A stretch of 8,306 nt of DNA, taken from Deltaproteobacteria bacterium (GTDB lineage Bacteria; SAR324; JACQKK01). Position numbers and translations under genes: made by a program. The stretch is taken from NCBI GenBank assembly GCA_029879595.1, contig JAOUPZ010000125.1, positions 1-8,306 of the forward strand, written 5' to 3'. Positions 1-5,299 of this stretch are shown piece by piece. The notes under the pieces are model-generated. The model made no database searches and had not been told where the DNA came from. It saw nothing but the letters and a program-made list of their open reading frames with translations. Within the stretch, counting starts at the first letter, position 1; each line of letters opens with the position of its first letter.

Positions 1-1123
1 TTCCGATATCCGACAGCAGCACCAGCGCCGACTGGGCCACCAGACTGACCTTTTTCAGTGTTTCCTCATCGTGCCCGGCAAAGGGAGTTCTTTCGATAAA
101 GGGCTTCAGGGCCCGCCACAGGGCATCCGGCTCCAGCGCCCCGATATAGCCCTGGTTCATCCAGTCCAGCTTGGCGCGGTCGAAGACGGCCCCGGACTTT
201 ACCACCCGCTCCAGACTGAACAGTCCGACGAGTTCATCCATGGAGAAAATCTCCCGGTCATCGCCGGGGTTCCAGCCCAAAAGCGCCAGGAAGTTCAGCA
301 GGGCCTGGGGCAGGTAGCCCTTGTCGCGGTAATCCTCTGCGGCGGTGTCGCCCATGCGCTTGCTCATCTTGGTGCGGTCCGGATTAAGCAGCAGCGGCAG
401 GTGTGCGTATTTCGGGGGCTCATAGCCCAGCCAGCGGTACAGGAAAAGATGCTTGGGGGTTGAGGGCAGCCACTCCTCCGCCCGCAGAACGTGGTTGATG
501 CCCATGGCGTTGTCGTCCACCACCACCGCCAGATGATAGGTGGGGAACCCGTCGGACTTCAGCAGGACCTGGTCATCGAGCTGGCTGGAGTTGAAGGCCA
601 CCTTGCCGCGCACCAGGTCGTCCACGACGATGCGCTCCTCCCGGTCCGGCAGGCGCATGCGCACCACCGGCTTTCTGCCCTCGGCCTCGTAGCGGGCCCG
701 TTCGGTCTCGCCCAGGTTGCGGTGCCGGCCGTCATATTTGGGGGGAAGGCTGCGCGCCACCTGTTCGGCCCGCATTTCCTCAAGCTCCTCCGATGATACA
801 TAACAGCGGTAGGCATGGCCCTGTGCGATAAGCTCATCGGCGGCCCGGCGGTACAGTTCGGTGCGTTCCGACTGGTGATAGGGCGCGTGGGGGCCGCCCA
901 CACGGGGGCCCTCGTCGGGGGTGATGCCCGCCCAGTCCAGTATTTCGAAGATTCTCTTTTCCGAGTCCTGGACGTAGCGTTCCTGGTCGGTGTCCTCAAT
1001 GCGCAGGATGAACTTGCCGCCCCTGGCTCTGGCGAACAGGTAGTTGAACAGCGCCGTCCGCAATCCGCCCACATGCATCTCGCCGGTGGGGCTGGGCGCG
1101 AACCTTACTCGTACTTCACTCAT
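1..1123 (-). CDS. gltX: Glutamyl-tRNA synthetase, 3' end beyond window
   Basis: Class I aminoacyl-tRNA synthetase that charges tRNA-Glu with glutamate using ATP in the cytoplasm. The minus-strand frame is open from ATG at 1123 to the window edge, giving 374 codons of an enzyme usually about 460-490 residues long, so the C-terminal anticodon-binding part is missing. The N-terminus reads RFAPSPTGEMHVGG, the family's opening motif with the HIGH-type signature as HVGG (residues 17-20). It is followed by RIEDTDQERY (41-50) and the second ATP signature KMSKR at 252-256. In the connecting region only one cysteine (C107) of the CxC...CxH zinc site known from E. coli GluRS is visible, so this copy probably binds no zinc, as in many GluRSs. 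The start is supported by AAGGA just upstream (about 1126-1130). It lies 107 bp downstream of arsS in the same direction. Whether it is discriminating or non-discriminating (also charging tRNA-Gln) cannot be told here. Confidence 0.95.
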   Translation of the reverse strand, partial: MSEVRVRFAPSPTGEMHVGGLRTALFNYLFARARGGKFILRIEDTDQERYVQDSEKRIFEILDWAGITPDEGPRVGGPHAPYHQSERTELYRRAADELIAQGHAYRCYVSSEELEEMRAEQVARSLPPKYDGRHRNLGETERARYEAEGRKPVVRMRLPDREERIVVDDLVRGKVAFNSSQLDDQVLLKSDGFPTYHLAVVVDDNAMGINHVLRAEEWLPSTPKHLFLYRWLGYEPPKYAHLPLLLNPDRTKMSKRMGDTAAEDYRDKGYLPQALLNFLALLGWNPGDDREIFSMDELVGLFSLERVVKSGAVFDRAKLDWMNQGYIGALEPDALWRALKPFIERTPFAGHDEETLKKVSLVAQSALVLLSDIG

Positions 1124-1230
1124 ATTCCTTGCCGTATAGTTTGTGTGTGCCGGAGTGTTGAATCAATTCATCCCATGGTGACCGTTGCAGAGGCGTTATG
1201 CAAGGCTTGAGTTTTCCCCCGGAGGCGGGG

Positions 1231-2295
1231 TCAGGCCAGGGAGCCGCCACAGCTGCTGCCCGCTCCGGCAGTGCATCCCAGGCAGTGGGTTCCAGTCCTG
1301 ATGCCCACCGCTGCCAGCTGATTCAGATCGAGGTCGCTGCCGTCAAGCCGGGGTTTTCCTCCGCCAAGTTCCAGCTCCAGCATCTGGTTGAAGTCGCAGT
1401 CGTAGAGCCTGCCGTCCCAGCCGACGCTCAGGGTGTCCCGGCACATCAGGGCCGGGAGAGTCTCCGGGTTGAAGGAGTGCTCCAGCAGGCGCAGGTATTC
1501 CTCCATGCCCCCTGCGCGGTTGAGGGAGGCCCCAAAGCGCCCAATGGGTATGTTGGTGATGGTGAGCAGCGAGGAGAAGCTTACGCCGTGGTCTGTTCCC
1601 AGCCGCTCCCGGTAATCGGCCTCCAGCGAGGACTGGCTGCCCGGCAGGAAGGCCCCGCCGGGATTGTATACCAGGTCCAGCGGCAGTCCACCGGGATGGC
1701 CCTGGATGCCGTAGCCCCTGGAATTCAAAAGGCGCAGGGCGGCGATGCTTTTCTCGAACACGCCCTCCCCCCGCTGCCTGTTCACATTGTCCGGGCCATA
1801 GCAGGGCAGGCTGGCCACTATCCGCAGGCCGTGCCGGGAATAGAAATCCGGCAGCCATTCAAACCCCGGTTCCATCAGCACTGTCAGGTTGCAACGGGTG
1901 ATGATCTCCCTGCCCAGGCCGGAGAGCCCCTCCACCAGGGAGCGGTAATGGGGGTTCATTTCCGGGGCACCGCCGGTGAGGTCCACGGTGGTGATTGTCG
2001 GGTGGGACGCCAGTCCGATCAGGCGCTCCATCAGGGGCCACTGCATTACCTCCCTGCGGGCCGGGCCTGCTTCCACATGGCAGTGCCTGCAGGTCTGGTT
2101 GCACCGGCGGCCCAGGTTGATTTGCAGGATGCGGGTCGGGCCGCGTTCCAGGCGCAGGCCGGACTGTCTGAGGGCGTTCAGGAACCGGTTGTCGGTGCCT
2201 GTGCCGACCGGGGTTTCCTTGGTGTATTCCATGGCTTCTTGTTCTTGTGTTATGGCCGGGGCCCGCCCCTCTGGGAAAGCTTCAGCCCTGTTCAT
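1231..2295 (-). CDS. arsS: Arsenosugar biosynthesis radical SAM protein ArsS
   Basis: 354 residues. Radical SAM enzyme: residues 65-72 hold the CxxxCxxC [4Fe-4S] motif in RRCNQTCRHCHVEAGP, and TGGAPE (107-112) is the usual glycine-rich SAM-binding strand. The C-terminal half carries NPGGAFLPG (211-219), the DUF3641-like region, and a cysteine-rich tail HCLGCTAGAGSSCGG (337-351) with C285 and C300 as possible further cluster ligands. This combination is typical of ArsS, which is known to transfer the 5'-deoxyadenosyl group of SAM to dimethylarsenite, the step after ArsM methylation. No arsM is in the window, so the role rests on family resemblance. The family includes selenoproteins; here the tail residue is encoded by TGT (Cys). 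Start is uncertain: ATG at 2295 has no clear Shine-Dalgarno sequence, and ATG at 2232 (333 residues, nearer the usual length) has only a weak AAGAAG. The +1 neighbour on this strand is gltX. Confidence 0.85.
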   Translation of the reverse strand: MNRAEAFPEGRAPAITQEQEAMEYTKETPVGTGTDNRFLNALRQSGLRLERGPTRILQINLGRRCNQTCRHCHVEAGPARREVMQWPLMERLIGLASHPTITTVDLTGGAPEMNPHYRSLVEGLSGLGREIITRCNLTVLMEPGFEWLPDFYSRHGLRIVASLPCYGPDNVNRQRGEGVFEKSIAALRLLNSRGYGIQGHPGGLPLDLVYNPGGAFLPGSQSSLEADYRERLGTDHGVSFSSLLTITNIPIGRFGASLNRAGGMEEYLRLLEHSFNPETLPALMCRDTLSVGWDGRLYDCDFNQMLELELGGGKPRLDGSDLDLNQLAAVGIRTGTHCLGCTAGAGSSCGGSLA

Positions 2296-2432
2296 TTCGC
2301 CGGGTGTAATAACAAACAGCCGGGGACGCTGTCCCCAGACCCCTGGAAGGGGCCGAGGCCCCCTTCACCCGGGACAAGGGTTTTTTCAAGCAGGTTCTCA
2401 ATGCGTTTCCCGGCCAGGCTCAAGGGGTTCAC
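2292..2432 (-). CDS. Possible 46-residue leader ORF overlapping arsS start
   Basis: A minus-strand frame can start at GTG 2432 with AGGA at 2437-2440 (four bases before the codon) and run 46 codons to TGA at 2292-2294. That stop overlaps the first arsS ATG as ATGA, the classic arrangement for translational coupling. The first half reads like an amphipathic helix (LSLAGKRIENLLEKTL); the second half is Gly/Pro rich and is encoded by the hairpin sequences at 2321-2366. I recognise no family. It may equally be chance translation of a GC-rich intergenic repeat, and coupling is meaningless if arsS really starts at 2232. Confidence 0.2.
   Translation of the reverse strand: MNPLSLAGKRIENLLEKTLVPGEGGLGPFQGSGDSVPGCLLLHPAK
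2321..2373. repeat. GC-rich double hairpin, possible dispersed intergenic element
   Basis: Two neighbouring inverted repeats: GGGGAC-GCT-GTCCCC at 2322-2336 (perfect 6-bp arms) and GAAGGGG...CCCCTTC at 2346-2366 (7-bp arms, inner CC/GG pairs, one bulged C), followed by the palindrome CCCGGG at 2368-2373. Paired CCCC/GGGG modules of this kind resemble short extragenic elements that recur between genes in GC-rich proteobacteria; that parallel is from general knowledge and only one copy is in the window. Neither hairpin is followed directly by a T-run on either strand, so they are not typical terminators. Confidence 0.4.
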
Positions 2433-2448
2433 CAAGTCCTGAGAGGAT

Positions 2449-2474
2449 AAAAAAAAAATCGCAAAGCCCTTTGC
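2449..2474 (-). terminator. Intrinsic terminator on minus strand, upstream of arsS
   Basis: On the minus strand a GCAAAG-GG-CTTTGC hairpin (2474 to 2461) is followed after two bases by ten consecutive T (2458 to 2449). The T-run is excellent; the stem is short (five to six pairs with a four- or two-base loop), so strength is uncertain. No minus-strand gene ends just before it: the nearest gene to the right is on the plus strand. It therefore terminates either a short RNA or an arsS leader transcript. Confidence 0.45.
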
Positions 2475-2543
2475 ACCGCCGGAGTCTCTTCTCTTTTAAC
2501 GCTGAGAGTTGCTTCGGGTTGGCCGGGCTTTTTGCTTTCGGAT

Positions 2544-2553
2544 AAGATATCTT
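2544..2553. promoter_or_regulatory. 10-bp palindrome AAGATATCTT at predicted RNA start
   Basis: A perfect self-complementary 10-mer lies 7 bp downstream of the minus-strand TATAAT, at the expected transcription start. A repressor bound here would block initiation. An AT-rich palindrome of this size can occur by chance, although it stands out in this GC-rich region. Confidence 0.25.
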
Positions 2554-2560
2554 TACGCTC

Positions 2561-2566
2561 ATTATA
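2561..2566 (-). promoter_or_regulatory. Perfect -10 box (TATAAT), minus strand
   Basis: TATAAT on the minus strand, reading from 2566 to 2561. No good TTGACA-like -35 box is found at 16-18 bp (best is TGCCGG), and there is no extended TG, so an activator or another sigma contact would be needed. It is oriented toward the terminator at 2449 and toward arsS, with which it fits as the leader promoter. Confidence 0.35.
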
Positions 2567-2660
2567 TGCCTTCAAGTAAACCACCGGCAGACGGGCAAGG
2601 CAAACCCGAAGGGGGCCCGCAGAGCTCCTTTTCAACTAACTTTCGGCAGCAAGAGGGGAC

Positions 2661-3962
2661 ATGGAACGTGAAACGGTTGCACAGATAGTGGGAACCCTGA
2701 CCCGCTGGGCCTCCCTGGGAAGGTTCGGCACCAAGACCGTCCGCAGGGAGGTGGTCAAGGTCATCCAGGGGCTGCTGGATGAGAAAACCGTTCGCACCGG
2801 CTCACACTCCCAGGCCAAAAGGGAAGTGCTGCGGGAACTGGGCGGATACCTGGGAAAGCGCATGGGCTCAGGCCTGGCAGGGCTGGATCAGGACGACCTG
2901 CTGGCCCTGTCCTCCCTGCTCTCCGAGGCTGCGGTGGTCAGGGAGCGTCAGGTGGAAAAAGATGGCCGGAAGGCCCTGCGGGTGGTGGTTCAGGCCCGGG
3001 TTTCGGCGCGGGGGCTAAATGAACGCCTGCGGGTCATGGCCGGCGACAAACGGCACCTGGACCGCATCAAGGCCTCGGAACAAAGAACCGGTGAACTGCT
3101 GGCGGAATTCGGCGAACTGGAGCGCGAGGGGCTGAGACTCGCCAGCGAGGGCTCGGCGCAGGAGAAAAAGCAGTTCAAGACCGCGCTGAAGGAAAACGTG
3201 CGCCATCTGGAGGCACAGGACTGGTTCCAGAAGATGCAGGTGCTCTGGACCGGAAAGGCGTTCTCGGATGCCAAGCTGGCCATAGACTACATCAACCAGG
3301 CCATCAAGCTGGTGCCGGACCATGCCGTCTATCATTTTTTCCGGGGGAACGCCAACTACTACTGGAAGCAGCACAAGCTGGCCCTGAGGGATTATGACGA
3401 GGCGATCCGGCTCAACAAGGATTATGCCGATGCGTTCAACAACCGGGGGAACACCTTCATGGCCCAGGGGGAGCACAAGAAGGCCCTGAAGGAATACTCC
3501 CATGCCATCAGCCTGGACAGGAAGGAGGCGGCCTTTTTCAACAACCTGGCCAACGCCCATTACCACCTGGGGGATTTTCCCGCCGCGCTGGAAAACTATG
3601 CCGCCGCTCTGAAGCTGGAGCCCTCAAACGCCCTTTATCACAACAACAGGGGCAGTGCCCGTCACAGTTCCGGGGAGGCCAAAAAGGCCATCAAGGATTA
3701 TACCAGGGCTCTGGAACTGGATCGGGAGTTTGCCCTGGCACATTTCAACCGGGGCATTTCATACCATGAGCTGGGCCAGTTCAGCGAGGCCATGGCCGAT
3801 TATAACAACGCCAGCAGACATGATCCCCGCCTAGCGGGCGCCTATTACCAGCGGGGCCGGCTTCTTAAACAGCTGGGCAACGAGGGCGCGGCCCAGCGCG
3901 AATGGCGCAAGGCGGCCAAGATGGGCCATCAGCAGGCCCGTCAGATGCTGGACGGTAAATGA
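2661..3962 (+). CDS. TPR-repeat protein with unrecognised N-terminal region
   Basis: 433 residues, no signal peptide or membrane segment, so probably cytoplasmic. From residue 222 to about 425 there are six tandem tetratricopeptide repeats of exactly 34 residues (222-255, 256-289, 290-323, 324-357, 358-391, 392-425). Several show the family pattern NNRG/FNRG at the start of helix A and AL..Y..A..L in helix B, and residues 192-221 look like a partial extra repeat. TPR solenoids bind other proteins. Residues 1-190 match no family I recognise: an all-helical beginning (about 1-90), a possible strand segment RKALRVVVQARVSARGL (103-119), then a charged, probably coiled-coil stretch (about 120-190). 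The ATG at 2661 is well supported by GAGGGG four bases upstream. It is a single-gene unit, convergent with mltB 42 bp downstream, so genome context gives no partner. Function unknown. Confidence 0.9.
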   Translation: MERETVAQIVGTLTRWASLGRFGTKTVRREVVKVIQGLLDEKTVRTGSHSQAKREVLRELGGYLGKRMGSGLAGLDQDDLLALSSLLSEAAVVRERQVEKDGRKALRVVVQARVSARGLNERLRVMAGDKRHLDRIKASEQRTGELLAEFGELEREGLRLASEGSAQEKKQFKTALKENVRHLEAQDWFQKMQVLWTGKAFSDAKLAIDYINQAIKLVPDHAVYHFFRGNANYYWKQHKLALRDYDEAIRLNKDYADAFNNRGNTFMAQGEHKKALKEYSHAISLDRKEAAFFNNLANAHYHLGDFPAALENYAAALKLEPSNALYHNNRGSARHSSGEAKKAIKDYTRALELDREFALAHFNRGISYHELGQFSEAMADYNNASRHDPRLAGAYYQRGRLLKQLGNEGAAQREWRKAAKMGHQQARQMLDGK

Positions 3963-4004
3963 GCAGGGTATGTCCGGGGTGGGAACTCCGGGCCGGGGGC
4001 GTCG

Positions 4005-5063
4005 TCAGGTCTGGCGGCGGCGGTTCTTTTTGGGGGGGGCCTTGAGCCGGAAGGCCACTTCGAAAATCGCCCGCACATAATGTTCCGAGCGGTTGTATGA
4101 GAAAACGGCGTCCCATTGCTTTTGCAGGGCCGCTCCCCGCACCCAGCCATGGCTTTGCAGGTAGTTGGCCACGCTGGCCACCGAATCCTCCAGCTGGTTC
4201 AGGTCCACCTCGCCGTCGCCGTCGCCGTCGGCGCCCCACATCAGGTAGCTGCTGGGCAGGAACTGGGGCATCCCCAGTGCTCCTGCATATGAGCCCTTGG
4301 TGTGGAAGACCCGCTCCAGGTTTTCCCAGTTGATGGCCAGAAAGGCCGCCAGTTCCTGAAAGCCGAATTCCGCTTTCTTCTGAATGCGTTCCTGCAGCCA
4401 GTTCTTATCCAGGTCCGGGTGTTTGCGGCTGAGCTTGCGGTAGTGCCTGTCCACCGCCTTGGGGTGGGAGTCCACCGCCAGGGTGGTGAACACGTCCAGC
4501 ACCCGGTAGGGCAGCTTGGCCCGTCCGAACTGGGTTTCCACCAGCAGAATGCCCACGATGATCTCCTTGGGGACACCATAGTCGGCCTCCACCGCCTTCA
4601 GCAGTGGCAGGTGTTTCTTCAGGAAACGCTTGGAAACCATGATGGCGTAGGGCGAGGTGAAATCCTTGTAGAGATCCTCCCCATCGGGATTCATGGAGTT
4701 GATCCGCACCACGCGGTCCATTCTTTTCAAGCGGGGATCATAAAGAACGCTTTCCACCGGTCCGCGCTGGAAACCCAGGTCCACCAGGGAATCCAGCAGG
4801 GGCTGCAGTTCCTCGCTGGTGAAGTGACCGGGTGGGTCGGCTGATTCCAGGGCCTGGGCAGAACCCGGGCCGGTGAGCAGAAGCAGGGCGGCCAGCACGG
4901 ACAGCAGCGTTCTTCCGGCGGCGTGGAAAAGCCGCCCGGCAGGCCTGGTTCCAGTATTCTGGTCAGGGGTAACAGGTATCCTCGCGCCGCTGGCGGTGCC
5001 GTTTTGGCGCTGAAACACCCCGTCAAGAGGGGGATGGGTTGTCCGGCAAATCTCTCGATCCAT
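4005..5063 (-). CDS. mltB: MltB-family lytic murein transglycosylase
   Basis: 352 residues. Cleaves the MurNAc-GlcNAc bond of peptidoglycan with formation of 1,6-anhydroMurNAc, acting in the periplasm. The SLT_2 domain is clear: VGILLVETQFGR contains the catalytic glutamate (E176), then GSYAGALGMPQFLPSSY (257-273), an EF-hand-like loop DGDGDGEVDLNQ (279-290) as in E. coli Slt35, SVANYLQSHGW, and the C-terminal VFSYNRSEHYVRAI motif. A hydrophobic segment (about 52-64) followed by GSAQA suggests secretion with cleavage near residue 71. No lipobox cysteine is seen. About 45 residues precede that segment, unusually many for a signal peptide. I chose ATG 5063 because GGGAG lies five bases upstream; ATG 5075 would add four residues but has no Shine-Dalgarno. 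The basic C-terminus (KKNRRRQT) is an extension past the domain. It lies 236 bp downstream of the ligase gene on the same strand and probably has its own promoter. Confidence 0.93.
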   Translation of the reverse strand: MDREICRTTHPPLDGVFQRQNGTASGARIPVTPDQNTGTRPAGRLFHAAGRTLLSVLAALLLLTGPGSAQALESADPPGHFTSEELQPLLDSLVDLGFQRGPVESVLYDPRLKRMDRVVRINSMNPDGEDLYKDFTSPYAIMVSKRFLKKHLPLLKAVEADYGVPKEIIVGILLVETQFGRAKLPYRVLDVFTTLAVDSHPKAVDRHYRKLSRKHPDLDKNWLQERIQKKAEFGFQELAAFLAINWENLERVFHTKGSYAGALGMPQFLPSSYLMWGADGDGDGEVDLNQLEDSVASVANYLQSHGWVRGAALQKQWDAVFSYNRSEHYVRAIFEVAFRLKAPPKKNRRRQT

Positions 5064-5076
5064 AACCTCTCCCATC

Positions 5077-5094
5077 CGTAAAATACATCTTACG
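5077..5094. promoter_or_regulatory. Imperfect palindrome upstream of mltB
   Basis: CGTAAAATACATCTTACG: outer arms CGTAA/TTACG are perfect and 14 of 18 positions are symmetric. It sits 13 bp before the chosen mltB start, just outside the Shine-Dalgarno sequence. That fits an operator, but a chance palindrome is possible. I found no convincing -35/-10 pair around it. Confidence 0.3.
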
Positions 5095-5122
5095 TTACAT
5101 CAGCAATTTTCGTTTTGCAAGT

Positions 5123-5157
5123 CACGGTGTTTTCGGGCTGTTTTCAGAGCCCCCGTG
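5123..5157. other. Nested inverted repeat in ligase-mltB gap
   Basis: Outer arms CACGG (5123-5127) and CCGTG (5153-5157) enclose inner arms GGGCT (5135-5139) and AGCCC (5148-5152), with a seven-base one-sided bulge. It could end the upstream ligase transcript or fold in the mltB leader, but no T-run follows on the minus strand. The rest of the 236-bp gap shows no gene. Confidence 0.3.
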
Positions 5158-5299
5158 GCCCCACCTCCGTCCCGGAATTGTGTCGTTTTGCCAACATTCC
5201 GGCCGGGGCGGCCCGGTATAAAACAATCCGCTGAAAACTATGCAAGACCCACACCTGCCGGCTTGTTCCCCAGGCGGTGGAGTTGCCCGGAATTACCGG

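Larger units (their letters stand above)
2449..2554 (-). ncRNA. Candidate sRNA or attenuator leader of arsS
   Basis: About 105 nt between the start predicted from TATAAT at 2566-2561 and the end of the T-run at 2449. No gene lies inside. The right arm of the terminator stem on this strand (GGGCTTTGC, 2469 to 2461) can also pair with GCAAAAAGCCC (2535 to 2525), nine pairs with two bulged A, which would break the terminator. Two mutually exclusive folds are the hallmark of attenuators and riboswitches. I could not match the sequence to a known riboswitch class. Existence of the RNA is inference. Confidence 0.3.

Noticed and set aside
1126..1156. Promoter TTCAAC-N18-TATACG just before gltX
   Set aside because: Transcription would begin about three bases from the start codon and cut off the Shine-Dalgarno sequence.
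1198..2442. 414-codon plus-strand open frame opposite arsS
   Set aside because: Same reason: the radical SAM motifs are on the minus strand, and the plus translation is low in recognisable structure.
2470..2535. Glycine or SAM-I riboswitch resemblance on minus strand (CCGAAGCAACTCTCAG, AAGCCCGGCCAACC)
   Set aside because: Only short matching strings; the paired arms and order of conserved segments of either class are missing.
2592..2632. Cyclic di-GMP (GEMM-I) riboswitch-like GGCAAACC...GCAGAGC on plus strand before the TPR gene
   Set aside because: The first hairpin is only three pairs, GCAAAGC is changed to GCAGAGC, and the second stem with its closing GCCGGG segment is absent. The separate GCAAAGCC at 2461 lacks the upstream GGCAAACC part.
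2429..2635. 68-codon minus-strand open frame over the terminator region
   Set aside because: It crosses the predicted promoter and terminator, ends in codons from the T-run, and shows no family resemblance.
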